From a virus, in IMG/VR virus record IMGVR_UViG_3300037264_002081, positions 1 to 40,605 of that record: 40,605 nucleotides of DNA; one strand, 5' to 3'. This document shows, one piece after another, positions 17,144-23,928 of the stretch (position 1 is the stretch's first letter; each line of letters begins with the position of its first letter). Below the pieces are notes generated by a model. The model saw only the letters and a list, made by a program, of their open reading frames with translations. It was not told the origin of the DNA and did not search any database. The position numbers were made by a program, and so were the translations under genes.

Positions 17144-18048
17144 TGATAAATAGCGTAACGATCATAAATCATAAAGGGGATCAAGTTGTACTAACGTTGA
17201 GGAGCCCAGAGTTATCTGGGTTCTTCATCAAAAAAATAGATGGTCTAGGACCCCCTGTTGGAACAATAAACACATCTCCGTATGCAACAATCGATGGTAG
17301 CCGTTATATCTCATCGAGATCTTCTGAGAGAAATATAGTGTTTCATTTGGGGTTCTTAGACAATCCAACAATTGAAGCGTCTCGTATTTCAGCTTACAAA
17401 TTCTTCTCAGTAAAAAACGAATTGACTATGATATTTGAAACGGATACAAAAACAGTTCAAATTGTCGGGCGGGTTGAAACTAATGAACCCGAAATTTTCA
17501 CAAAAGAATCTGGGACGGTTATTTCTATTATTTGTCCAGATCCTTACTATCGTTCAATGCTGGATCAAACGGTTGACTTTAGTGCGTTACAAGCATTGTT
17601 CGAGTTTCCTTACTCTAATGAAGATTTAACTATTCCGTTAACTTATTTCGGAGATATACAAATCGAAGCGGAACAATCAATAGATTATTTGGGAACTCAA
17701 CCGGTTGGTTTTAAAATTATAATCAATGCCACGGGATCAGCTGGTACTATTAGTATTTATAATGTTAGTACTGGCGAATCAATGGTAATTAATAATACCA
17801 TTATAACTAATATTACTGGAAGTGGTATTTCAGATGGAGACGAAATAACAATCACAACAATAAAGGGTCAAAAAACAGCATTGTTAAATAGAAATAGCGT
17901 AAACATCAATATATTAAATGCTGTTATTGAATCTAACGATTGGTTTACATTAGATATTGGTCAAAACACTTTCTATTATTCGGCGGTATTCGGGGGTATT
18001 TATTTACTATTTAAAATTGAATATCAGCTTTTGTATGAGGGTATTTAA
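17143..18048 (+). CDS. distal tail protein (Dit)
   Basis: The 301-residue protein follows the tape measure directly, the standard Dit position. Its N terminus (VTIINHKGDQVVLTLRSPE, FFIKKIDGLGPP, DGSRYISSRSSERNIVFHL) and the middle PEIFTKESGTVISIICPDPYYRS match the siphophage tail-protein family. These proteins form a hexameric hub that links the tube to the tail tip. A C-terminal beta domain includes ISIYNVSTGESMVINN. Start and tape-measure stop overlap as TAATG, so translation is coupled. Confidence 0.85.
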   Translation: MINSVTIINHKGDQVVLTLRSPELSGFFIKKIDGLGPPVGTINTSPYATIDGSRYISSRSSERNIVFHLGFLDNPTIEASRISAYKFFSVKNELTMIFETDTKTVQIVGRVETNEPEIFTKESGTVISIICPDPYYRSMLDQTVDFSALQALFEFPYSNEDLTIPLTYFGDIQIEAEQSIDYLGTQPVGFKIIINATGSAGTISIYNVSTGESMVINNTIITNITGSGISDGDEITITTIKGQKTALLNRNSVNINILNAVIESNDWFTLDIGQNTFYYSAVFGGIYLLFKIEYQLLYEGI

Positions 18049-19116
18049 ATGGAACCCATTATTTTAGATAGTTCTCTAAATGCCGTTGCGGTCGTTGATC
18101 TCTTCGATTCATTTATTTGGACGGAGAGATTCGATTCCTGCGGTGAATTTGAATTATATTTACCCACAAATGCCACAAGTCTATCCTATATAGTTCCAGA
18201 TAATTTTGTTATTTTAAAAGAATCAAACAGAACTATGATTATAGAAAGTTTATATTTAAATACTGATATCGAGGAAGGCAATCAATATATCGTTAAAGGA
18301 CGCACCCTAGAATCAATATTAGATCGACGGATCGTAAGAGCACAAACCATATTAAACGGGTCATTGCAAACTGGTATAACTACCCTATTAAATAATGGAG
18401 CAATAGCTCCAAGCGATACTAATCGAAGAATAACCAAGTTATCCATGACGGCATCAACCGACCCACTGATTACAGCATTAACTATGGATGATCAATTTCA
18501 TGGGGAAACATTATTGGATGCTATCACTTATATTTGTAAAAGTGCAGGTATTGGGTTTAAAATAACTCTTAACAGTTCGAATAATTTCGTATTTGAACTA
18601 TACTCTGGTGTTGATAGATCATATGGCACCCTTGGCGATTCTATTGTATTATTTTCACCAAAGATGGATAACCTACTTAGCAGTCAGTATTTATTTTCTA
18701 GACTAGAACATAAAACCACTACTATGGTTGGGGGTGAGGGTGAGGGTTTCAGTAGAAAATTATATGACGTGAATCATCCTAATGGTGCTCTAACTGAATT
18801 AAATCGTAGAGAATTATTTACTGATGCATCAAACATATCTAGTACATATAGTGGTGGCACTTTAAGTTTAGGAAACTATAATTTACTATTAGCACATCGT
18901 GGTAAACAAGCCTTAACCGTACATCGTGATTTTGAAGCTTTTGATGGTCAAGTCGATCCAAATATAAACTATATTTATGGTGTCGATTATAATCTTGGTG
19001 ATATTGTTCAGTTGGAAAATGAATATGGTTTGACTGGTATAACTATGGTAAGGGAATATATATTCTCAGAGGATAAAACCGGAACAAAAGCATATCCAAC
19101 CTTTGAGAAGGTTTAA
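18049..19116 (+). CDS. tail-associated baseplate protein (ReqiPepy6 Gp37-like)
   Basis: The 355-residue product begins right after the Dit stop. FDSFIWTERFDSCGEFELYLP, YIVKGRTLESILDRRIV, DQFHGETLLDAITYICKSAGIGFKI and the closing YIYGVDYNLGDIVQLENEYG fit the Gp37-like family of siphophage tail proteins. That family corresponds to the N-terminal structural part of tail-associated lysins (Tal/gp27 fold). No peptidase domain is attached. It probably forms the cone that closes the tail tip. Confidence 0.8.
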   Translation: MEPIILDSSLNAVAVVDLFDSFIWTERFDSCGEFELYLPTNATSLSYIVPDNFVILKESNRTMIIESLYLNTDIEEGNQYIVKGRTLESILDRRIVRAQTILNGSLQTGITTLLNNGAIAPSDTNRRITKLSMTASTDPLITALTMDDQFHGETLLDAITYICKSAGIGFKITLNSSNNFVFELYSGVDRSYGTLGDSIVLFSPKMDNLLSSQYLFSRLEHKTTTMVGGEGEGFSRKLYDVNHPNGALTELNRRELFTDASNISSTYSGGTLSLGNYNLLLAHRGKQALTVHRDFEAFDGQVDPNINYIYGVDYNLGDIVQLENEYGLTGITMVREYIFSEDKTGTKAYPTFEKV

Positions 19117-19128
19117 GGAGAAAAATAT

Positions 19129-19677
19129 ATGACTATAAGTTTTGGTTTTTACAACTCAGTTGCCGGGGATCGAGTATATGACGCCGTTACGGTATCTAAA
19201 ATGTTTAACGGAATTATAACCGATGGTGTTTTTAAACTTATTGGAACCACATTCCTTGTAATTCAAAATACTGGAATGAATATATACGTCGGTTCTGGAA
19301 AAGCATGGTTCAATAATACTTGGACGTACAATGACTCCAATCTCGGCTTGACAGTAAGTGCGGCTCATGCGTCATTACCTCGTATTGATACGGTTGTACT
19401 TGAGGTTAATGCAGCAGTAGGTTCCAGGGTTAATACAATTAAAATGGTTAATGGTACGCCTAATGCTAGTCCGGTTCCACCGACACTTACTAACACGGCG
19501 GAATTACACCAATATCCATTGGCTTATATTGCAGTTGCTGCTCTAACAACCTCTATTGTTAATGCAAATATTACTCAGGTTGTAGGTAGTGCTCCGTGTC
19601 CATTTGTTTTGTTTCCAGAGCCAGCGGCACTTGAAAGTTACGCTTCTGATGTACTAAAAGTTCAAATTTTCACATAA
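19129..19677 (+). CDS. baseplate/upper receptor-binding protein
   Basis: This 182-residue protein begins SFGFYNSVAGDRVYDAVTVSKMFNGIITDGVF and continues NTGMNIYVGSGKAWFNNTWTY and PRIDTVVLEVNAA. I recognise this as a family commonly found just after the tail-associated protein in Bacillota phages, likely the adaptor that carries receptor-binding components. It is beta-rich with no catalytic motif. TAAGGAGA precedes the ATG at a normal distance. Exact placement in the tip is inferred. Confidence 0.65.
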   Translation: MTISFGFYNSVAGDRVYDAVTVSKMFNGIITDGVFKLIGTTFLVIQNTGMNIYVGSGKAWFNNTWTYNDSNLGLTVSAAHASLPRIDTVVLEVNAAVGSRVNTIKMVNGTPNASPVPPTLTNTAELHQYPLAYIAVAALTTSIVNANITQVVGSAPCPFVLFPEPAALESYASDVLKVQIFT

Positions 19678-19689
19678 AGGAGAAACAAT

Positions 19690-20043
19690 ATGGCTCAATA
19701 TTCAAAATTAAAATTATCGGGATCAACAAACGGCAGACAAATTAGAATCGCGGCTAATCTTACACCAGGAAATATTTTACACACAGCTGTCTCTGGTACT
19801 TTAGATCAAGATGAGGTATGGCTTTATGCTACTAATAATCACACAGCAAACTTGGAATTGACCTTGGAATTGGGTGGTGTCACAGTGCCTGACGATTTGG
19901 TTAAATTTAGTGTTCCATTCAAAAGCGGTTTATTTTTGGTTCTTCCGGGATTTGTATATAACAATTCAGTTATTATTCGAGCGTTTGCCTCAATGTCTAA
20001 CTTAATATCGGTTACCGGTTGGGTAAACAGAATTACGGCGTAA
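19690..20043 (+). CDS. small tail-tip structural protein
   Basis: The 117-residue protein contains KLSGSTNGRQIRIAAN, ILHTAVSGTLDQDEVWLYATNNHT, LELGGVTVPDDLVKFSVP and a terminal VTGWVNRITA. This is a frequent phage family encoded among tail-tip genes, probably a beta-sandwich accessory subunit. AAAGGAGA precedes the ATG. It stands between the baseplate protein and the glycine-rich adhesin, so it may connect the two. No enzymatic residue pattern is seen. Confidence 0.65.
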   Translation: MAQYSKLKLSGSTNGRQIRIAANLTPGNILHTAVSGTLDQDEVWLYATNNHTANLELTLELGGVTVPDDLVKFSVPFKSGLFLVLPGFVYNNSVIIRAFASMSNLISVTGWVNRITA

Positions 20044-20047
20044 AACT

Positions 20048-20923
20048 ATGTTAGAAACTTATCGTGGTCACAAACGACGTGGTATACTTAGACTTCCTGG
20101 AAAGTTATCCAATGTTGATCAGGTATTAACTGATTTTCTAATTGACTATCTGATAGTCGCTGGTGGAGGTGGTGGAGGGTCATATGGTGGTAGTGCTGGT
20201 GCTAGAAGTGGTGGAGGAGGTGGTGCTGGTGGTATGTTAACTGGCATTAACTTTCAAATGCTACCAGAAACCCTGTATAATATCGTGATCGGTGCTGGTG
20301 GGGCTATTGCTACAAATGGTGGTAATTCCACAGCACTGGGTCTTACTGCTATAGCTGGTGGTGGTGCTGGCGCACTTAATGCTGCTGGTAAAAATGGCGG
20401 TTCTGGTGGTGGTGCCACTGGTGATGGTGTAAACGACTCAGTAAAAACTGGTGGTACTGGTACTGCTGGGCAAGGTCTGGATGGTGGCGATACTACTGCT
20501 TCTGGTGGTGATATGGGTGGTGCTGGTGGTGGTAGAGGCGCTGTTGGTGGACAAGGTGGAACTGTTGGTGGTATTGAAGGTGGTATAGGTTTGCAATCCA
20601 GTATAACCGGTGTTGCCACATATTACGCTGGTGGAGGTGCATCTGGAACAAATATGCAAGTAGGTGTGGCTGATGGTGGACAAGGTGGTGGTGGAAATGG
20701 TGGTAGTAGTAATACTGCCGCAACAGATGGTGTTGCTAATACTGGTGGTGGTGGAGGTGGTGGTGCTCAAACTGGTGCTGCTGGTGAGGGTGGTAGTGGT
20801 GTTGTTATTCTGAAAATAAGAACCGCTGCGTATACAGGTATCGTCACCGGAGCCCCAACAGTAACAATATCTGGAATTTATACCATAGTAAAATTCACAG
20901 CAAACGGAAGTTATACTGCTTAG
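20048..20923 (+). CDS. glycine-rich tail adhesin
   Basis: The 291-residue protein has an N-terminal anchor (1-35), then YLIVAGGGGGGSYGGS and a glycine-dominated region to about residue 255, closing with GSGVVILKIRTAAY and a 40-residue tail strand set. Glycine-rich domains opening with LIVAGGGGG and closing with GSGVVIL are common at phage tips. In Salmonella phage S16 such sequences form polyglycine-II helix bundles whose loops bind receptors. Variable non-glycine spots (for example NDSVKTGG, GVATYYAGG) may be the recognition loops. The ATG has little upstream complementarity, so translation may be coupled to the previous gene. Confidence 0.8.
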   Translation: MLETYRGHKRRGILRLPGKLSNVDQVLTDFLIDYLIVAGGGGGGSYGGSAGARSGGGGGAGGMLTGINFQMLPETLYNIVIGAGGAIATNGGNSTALGLTAIAGGGAGALNAAGKNGGSGGGATGDGVNDSVKTGGTGTAGQGLDGGDTTASGGDMGGAGGGRGAVGGQGGTVGGIEGGIGLQSSITGVATYYAGGGASGTNMQVGVADGGQGGGGNGGSSNTAATDGVANTGGGGGGGAQTGAAGEGGSGVVILKIRTAAYTGIVTGAPTVTISGIYTIVKFTANGSYTA

Positions 20924-20933
20924 GAGGTTTTTT

Positions 20934-21023
20934 ATGGCTGATGTTGTTAGAATAAGTAAAGGAATTGCTAGATATATTACTGGTTTTACACCACCAATAC
21001 AAGAATTTACAATATACACTTAA
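20934..21023 (+). CDS. 29-residue small protein
   Basis: ATG 20934 follows TAGGAGG at an ideal distance and overlaps nothing. The product runs MADVVRISKGIARY, then ITGFTPPIQEFTIYT, and stops at TAA 21021. It lies 10 bp after the adhesin gene and 20 bp before the membrane protein gene. There is no transmembrane segment. I do not recognise it. The excellent site and tight spacing argue that it is translated. It may be a small tail-tip or lysis accessory protein; no function is assigned. Confidence 0.6.
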   Translation: MADVVRISKGIARYITGFTPPIQEFTIYT

Positions 21024-21043
21024 TAGAAGGGAATATAAAAAAT

Positions 21044-21391
21044 ATGACATTAGACCCATCTTATGTACAAATAGTAATTCCGCTCATTCTTACACTATTA
21101 GCCTCTAATGGTTTTTGGGCATATTTGATGACTAATAGAGATAAAAAATCAGATCAGATAAAGTTATTAACAGGTCTTGCTCACGATCGAATAATAACTA
21201 TCGGTATGAAATATATTACTAGAGGTTGGATCACTCAAGATGAATATGAAAACATGACTGTTTATTTATATAAGCCATATGATAAATTAGGTGGAAATGG
21301 ATCTGTCAAAAGAATAATGACGGAAATAGATAAACTCCCCATGAGAAAAGATAAACTATTTGACAAAATAACAGGAGATACAATAGAATGA
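21044..21391 (+). CDS. holin-like membrane protein with cytoplasmic helical domain
   Basis: The 115-residue protein has one N-terminal hydrophobic helix (about 9-30, QIVIPLILTLLASNGFWAYL) followed by LLTGLAHDRIITIGMKYITRGWITQDEYE and YLYKPYDKLGGNGSVKRIM. This family recurs next to lysis genes in Gram-positive phages and is often called holin-like, though I know of no direct proof. It ends overlapping the next gene as ATGA. Its position after the adhesin supports a role in lysis. Confidence 0.6.
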   Translation: MTLDPSYVQIVIPLILTLLASNGFWAYLMTNRDKKSDQIKLLTGLAHDRIITIGMKYITRGWITQDEYENMTVYLYKPYDKLGGNGSVKRIMTEIDKLPMRKDKLFDKITGDTIE

Positions 21392-21759
21392 CTGCTATAT
21401 TAGAACCTTTAATTCCAGGAAATTACACAGCCCTTGTAGATCTAAACATAAGATCGCAAATGGAAACCGAATCTACAACTAATTTAGTTGGTTTGTTTAA
21501 GCGTAGTAGTTCTTTCGTTGTTTTTGAAGTATATCCGGAATTTAAGGGTATTATTTGGGGACGAGTTAGTAGCAATATTGGTTCTGGAAAGTCTATGTAC
21601 GTAGGACTTCGTGTACTTAACAACGATAAAGCTCACTTGGAAAGTCCATTCGCACATGGAATAAAACCAATAGAAGACAGCGAATTAAATAGGGCCCTTA
21701 GAGAATTGACTTTACGTATTCAAGATTTGACTAACGCTATTCGAGATTATAAGGTATAA
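21388..21759 (+). CDS. SH3b-like domain protein
   Basis: The 123-residue protein shows the bacterial SH3 signature: ALVDLNIRSQMETESTTNLVG, then FVVFEVYPEFKGIIWGRVSS and MYVGLRVLN. SH3b domains often bind cell-wall peptides. The C-terminal 25 residues (RALRELTLRIQDLTNAIRDY) form a likely coiled coil for oligomerisation. No catalytic domain is attached, so it is not itself an endolysin. Coupling to the upstream membrane protein (ATGA) and to the downstream holin suggests a wall- or baseplate-associated role. Confidence 0.6.
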   Translation: MTAILEPLIPGNYTALVDLNIRSQMETESTTNLVGLFKRSSSFVVFEVYPEFKGIIWGRVSSNIGSGKSMYVGLRVLNNDKAHLESPFAHGIKPIEDSELNRALRELTLRIQDLTNAIRDYKV

Positions 21760-21770
21760 AGGAGAATAAA

Positions 21771-22277
21771 ATGATCTTATCAAATAAAATTTATGATGGT
21801 TTAAAATGGGTAACCTTGGTTTTACTGCCGGCTATATCAGTTTTTTATTTAGCATTGGCTCAATCTTGGAATTTACCATATCCTATAGAAGTCGCAGCAA
21901 CAATCGCTGCTGTAGATGTATTTATCGCTGCTTTGATTGGAATGTCTACTTCGAATTATAAAATTTACGCCGCAACTCTTAATTTTAATGCCGAACGGGT
22001 TTTTGGCAACCCAAATAAAGGTTTGTTCTTGTCTAAAGTTACTTATGATATTCTAACCTGGGTAGCCCAAATATTATTACCATCCATGGCCGCTTTATAT
22101 TTTACTTTAGCCGGTCTTTGGAATTTACCATATCCAGAAATGATAGTTTCTACAATTATGGCATTCGATACATTTCTAGGTATGCTTTTGGGTTTTAGCA
22201 CCTCACAATTCCACAAACAAGTTGCAACGGATCTTATAGATATACCTGCAGGTATATCTAAAGTTAGTTTAAAATAA
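21771..22277 (+). CDS. tandem-duplicated r1t-type holin
   Basis: The 168-residue protein is two copies of a phage r1t holin-type unit. Copy 1 (about 5-65) has YDGLKWVTLVLLPAISVFYLALAQSW and copy 2 (about 85-145) has YDILTWVAQILLPSMAALYFTLAGLW. Both continue NLPYPxxV/MI, then a second hydrophobic helix with D, F and G, and end near STSNYK or STSQFHK. Four membrane helices are expected instead of two. Holins form pores in the inner membrane at lysis. The link NFNAERVFGNPNKGLFLSK joins the copies. AAAGGAGA precedes the ATG. A 24-bp palindrome lies within its 3' end. Confidence 0.8.
   Translation: MILSNKIYDGLKWVTLVLLPAISVFYLALAQSWNLPYPIEVAATIAAVDVFIAALIGMSTSNYKIYAATLNFNAERVFGNPNKGLFLSKVTYDILTWVAQILLPSMAALYFTLAGLWNLPYPEMIVSTIMAFDTFLGMLLGFSTSQFHKQVATDLIDIPAGISKVSLK
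22237..22260. repeat. 24-bp perfect palindrome in holin 3' end
   Basis: Bases 22237-22260 read the same on both strands, centred on ACCTGCAGGT. The sequence encodes IDIPAGIS near the holin C terminus. It lies 18 bp before the promoter at 22279. It could be an operator or an RNA hairpin that ends holin transcripts; no T-run follows. Confidence 0.8.
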
Positions 22278-22278
22278 A

Positions 22279-22303
22279 TCGCATCAAAAACATATCCTAT
22301 AAT
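22279..22303 (+). promoter_or_regulatory. TCGC-N15-TATAAT promoter (copy 1)
   Basis: TCGC (22279-22282), a 15-nt spacer, and TATAAT (22298-22303). Start of transcription is expected near 22310, ahead of the gene at 22333. It matches five other copies at identical spacing. Confidence 0.75.
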
Positions 22304-22332
22304 GAAAGACAAAATCTTACAAGGAGAAGTAT

Positions 22333-22617
22333 ATGATTACCGACCCAGACACAAAGAAAACGTTTGACAAAGAAGTAACCAGAGTATTAACTGATATGAG
22401 TACAATGGAGGTTGATTCCGAAGAATATCACAAAGCTGTGAGTAATCTTGACGTACTATGCCAAGCTAGAAGTTTAAAGACTAATAGCTGGTTTAGTGCT
22501 GATCTGATTATTCCCGGTATTGTGAATATAGTAGGTATCCTCCTCGTGTTGAACTTTGAGCAGTTAGGCGTGGTATCTTCCAAAGCATTTGCGTTCATTG
22601 GAAAAGGACGAGCATAA
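22333..22617 (+). CDS. small membrane protein
   Basis: The 94-residue product has an acidic helical N terminus (KTFDKEVTRVLTDMSTMEVDSEEYHKAVSNL), then ARSLKTNSWFSADL, one membrane helix (about 69-85, IIPGIVNIVGILLVLNF) and an EQLGVVSSKAFAFIGKGR tail. I recognise this as a phage family of unknown function widespread in Gram-positive phages. AAGGAGA precedes the ATG. It is the first gene after promoter copy 1 and before a terminator, so it may form a single-gene unit. Confidence 0.7.
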   Translation: MITDPDTKKTFDKEVTRVLTDMSTMEVDSEEYHKAVSNLDVLCQARSLKTNSWFSADLIIPGIVNIVGILLVLNFEQLGVVSSKAFAFIGKGRA

Positions 22618-22648
22618 TACATCACAAAAGGATTGCGTTTTAAAAGGA

Positions 22649-22684
22649 GGAGAGATCTAGAAATAGGTCTCTCTTTCTTTTTTC
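22649..22684 (+). terminator. GAAA-loop terminator fused to promoter copy 2
   Basis: AGAGATCTA (22651-22659), loop GAAA, and TAGGTCTCT (22664-22672), extendable by two pairs, then a T-rich run to 22683. The T-run flows directly into the CTCGC of the next promoter. Confidence 0.85.
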
Positions 22685-22709
22685 TCGCGTGGGAAACGTA
22701 TGCTATAAT
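22685..22709 (+). promoter_or_regulatory. TCGC-N15-TATAAT promoter (copy 2)
   Basis: TCGC (22685-22688) and TATAAT (22704-22709) with an extended TGC before the -10 box. The ribosome site AAAAGGAG (22711-22718) begins almost at once, so the leader is only about ten bases before ATG 22727. Confidence 0.85.
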
Positions 22710-22726
22710 GAAAAGGAGACTATATA

Positions 22727-22948
22727 ATGAAAGCTAAAAACTTGAAAGATATTCCGATGTACAAGACAAACCCACAAGCAGTGGAAAACGCTATTAAGGT
22801 AGTAGAAGTAGTACAGTTAGTTGTTAAAGCAAAAGGTGAAAACTATGTTATAACAAAGAGCGAAGCTATGGCTATTGCACACGCAGTGATACGCTCAACA
22901 GGTGTGTCAGTACAGAAGATCGCAGAGAGCATTCTAGCAACACAGTAA
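22727..22948 (+). CDS. small helical protein, unknown
   Basis: This 73-residue protein has alternating charged and hydrophobic helices (NPQAVENAIKVVEVVQLVVKAKG, ITKSEAMAIAHAVIRSTGVSVQKIAESIL). There is no membrane segment or cysteine. I do not recognise it; a short helical bundle or DNA-binding regulator is possible. It has its own promoter (22685) and its own terminator (22957), so it is a monocistronic unit, which suggests independent early expression. Confidence 0.65.
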   Translation: MKAKNLKDIPMYKTNPQAVENAIKVVEVVQLVVKAKGENYVITKSEAMAIAHAVIRSTGVSVQKIAESILATQ

Positions 22949-22956
22949 GTTTCAAA

Positions 22957-22992
22957 GAAGAGGTATCATGGAAACATGGTATCTTCTTTTTC
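22957..22992 (+). terminator. GAAA-loop terminator
   Basis: AGGTATCATG (22961-22970), loop GAAA, then CATGGTATCTTC (22975-22986) form a stem with a few G-U pairs, followed by TTTTT. A weak promoter-like copy starts at the T-run. Confidence 0.85.
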
Positions 22993-23017
22993 TCGAATTA
23001 TACACATTGGCTTTAAA
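22993..23017 (+). promoter_or_regulatory. degenerate TCGC-type promoter
   Basis: TCGA (22993-22996), exactly 15 nt (with ACACATTGGC before the -10), and TTTAAA (23012-23017). It keeps spacing and spacer bases but has weak boxes, so activity is uncertain. It would serve the gene at 23078. Confidence 0.4.
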
Positions 23018-23077
23018 AAATTCCCCGAGTGGATTTTTCTATAAATGGTCTCGTAAAACGAATAGGAGAGGTTGTAT

Positions 23078-23305
23078 ATGAATTTCAAAATAAAACTTAG
23101 AACTAGCGGTGGCGGAAAAAGAGAAGTGGATTTACCTGCGACATCCGTACAGGATGCAATAGATCAAATAAAAGAACTATATATTAATTGTACGATTTCG
23201 GATATAGATTTAATAACGTCTAACGTTAATAACATACGTTTATATTCTCATGGAGAACAAGTAGAATGCGACCAATCCTTAATTTATCGTCCTTTTACAG
23301 ATTAA
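23078..23305 (+). CDS. small protein, unknown
   Basis: The 75-residue product reads FKIKLRTSGGGKREVDLPATSVQDAIDQIKELY and then a C-terminal strand region ending LIYRPFTD. The alternation of a strand pair, a helix and strands suggests a small alpha/beta fold. No catalytic pattern is visible. ATG 23078 follows AGGAGAGG; the TTG two codons upstream is less likely. It is flanked by a weak promoter and by promoter copy 3, and its function is unknown. Confidence 0.65.
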   Translation: MNFKIKLRTSGGGKREVDLPATSVQDAIDQIKELYINCTISDIDLITSNVNNIRLYSHGEQVECDQSLIYRPFTD

Positions 23306-23306
23306 C

Positions 23307-23331
23307 TCGCGAGAGTTACATAGGCTATTAT
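23307..23331 (+). promoter_or_regulatory. TCGC-N15-TATTAT promoter (copy 3)
   Basis: TCGC (23307-23310), spacer with ACATAGGC before the -10, and TATTAT (23326-23331). AAAAGGAG follows at once, giving a leader of about nine bases before ATG 23347. Confidence 0.75.
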
Positions 23332-23346
23332 GAAAAGGAGATTAAA

Positions 23347-23577
23347 ATGAATAATCAAAAGAAAGTTAAGTTTCAGAAGAGACTAACTAATATTGAATAC
23401 CAATTACAATCACTCCAGAACACTAAAGAAATTTTAGTTAAAGGCGACGAACCAGCGAATAGCAAAGCGTTAGCTTTTAATGAAATATTTCGACAAGGTT
23501 ATCTGGATGAATTGAAAATATTGGAAATCGATATAAAGTTAGCTCTAGACGAGAAGAAACGATTCTGGATATTCTAA
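23347..23577 (+). CDS. small coiled-coil protein, unknown
   Basis: The 76-residue product (MNNQKKVKFQKRLTNIEYQL at the start) is rich in K, E and L with heptad-like spacing through KRLTNIEYQLQSLQNTKEIL and LKILEIDIKLALDEKKRFW. It is probably a short coiled coil. The ATG at 23347 with AAAAGGAG is chosen over upstream codons, which lie before its promoter. It is a monocistronic unit between promoter 23307 and terminator 23588. I do not recognise the family. Confidence 0.65.
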   Translation: MNNQKKVKFQKRLTNIEYQLQSLQNTKEILVKGDEPANSKALAFNEIFRQGYLDELKILEIDIKLALDEKKRFWIF

Positions 23578-23587
23578 AATCCAAAAA

Positions 23588-23623
23588 GAAGATTCTATGG
23601 AAACATAGGATTTTCTTTTTTTC
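23588..23623 (+). terminator. GAAA-loop terminator fused to promoter copy 4
   Basis: GAAGATTCTATG (23588-23599), loop GAAA, and CATAGGATTTTC (23604-23615) form a 12-bp stem with G-U pairs, followed by seven T residues and then CTCGC of the next promoter. Confidence 0.88.
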
Positions 23624-23648
23624 TCGCAGAATTTACAGACCCTATAAT
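23624..23648 (+). promoter_or_regulatory. TCGC-N15-TATAAT promoter (copy 4)
   Basis: TCGC (23624-23627) and TATAAT (23643-23648) at the family spacing. Unlike copies 2 and 3 it has a long leader, about 95 bases, before the gene at 23749. Confidence 0.85.
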
Positions 23649-23728
23649 GAGAAGAGTTAAAGACATTCGGGTTTACCGAATTACATCTAAAAGGTGAAGT
23701 CTAATACTTTTCTCATTCTTTTTTTAAA
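23649..23728 (+). ncRNA. structured leader or short RNA
   Basis: This stretch holds the hairpin ATTCGG (23665-23670)/CCGAAT (23675-23680). An outer pairing is possible between GAGAAGAG (23649-23656) and CTTTTCTC (23707-23714, one G-U), followed by a seven-T run. It could terminate as a short RNA or act as an attenuator. Part of the outer stem may lie upstream of the true start of transcription, which weakens the case. Confidence 0.4.
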
Positions 23729-23743
23729 CTCTTGAAAGGAGAA
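23729..23743 (+). repeat. repeated translation leader CTCTTGAAAGGAGAA
   Basis: This 15-base sequence recurs ahead of genes at 23729, 24416, 25989 and 26664. Variants occur at 26415 (CTTTTGAAAGGAGAA), 28038 (last bases GAT) and, inside the polymerase gene, 34034. The part GAAAGGAG is the ribosome-binding core, but CTCTT is conserved too, beyond what ribosome pairing needs. Copies are recent duplicates or share a second function such as RNA-protein recognition. Confidence 0.85.
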
Positions 23744-23748
23744 AACAA

Positions 23749-23928
23749 ATGGATCAGATTAAATGCAAATATTGTTCGTCCGAAATCTATAAGAAAGAAG
23801 GATCGCTTATATGGATGGATAACAACCCTTTAGATTTTCTTGCCATAATGTGTTTGACTTCACCAACAAAAAAACATGAACTAGAAACTATAGATGTTGT
23901 TGAACAGGAGGAATCAAATGAGTCTTAA
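23749..23928 (+). CDS. 59-residue CxxC protein, unknown
   Basis: ATG 23749 follows the leader repeat CTCTTGAAAGGAGAA. The product starts MDQIKCKYCSSEIYKKEGS, with a CKYC knuckle (C6, C9) and one more cysteine at C35, and ends in an acidic tail (VVEQEESNES). One CxxC pair alone does not make a standard zinc ribbon, but a metal-linked dimer or partial zinc finger is possible. Its stop overlaps the next ATG by 11 bases. I do not recognise the family. Confidence 0.6.
   Translation: MDQIKCKYCSSEIYKKEGSLIWMDNNPLDFLAIMCLTSPTKKHELETIDVVEQEESNES

Noticed and set aside
20254-21019. Open frames on the - strand opposite the adhesin
   Set aside because: GGT-rich glycine codons give Pro/Thr-rich complement frames; low complexity and no start signal.
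23266-23346. Upstream start for the gene at 23347
   Set aside because: It precedes promoter copy 3 and lacks a ribosome site; ATG 23347 follows AAAAGGAG.
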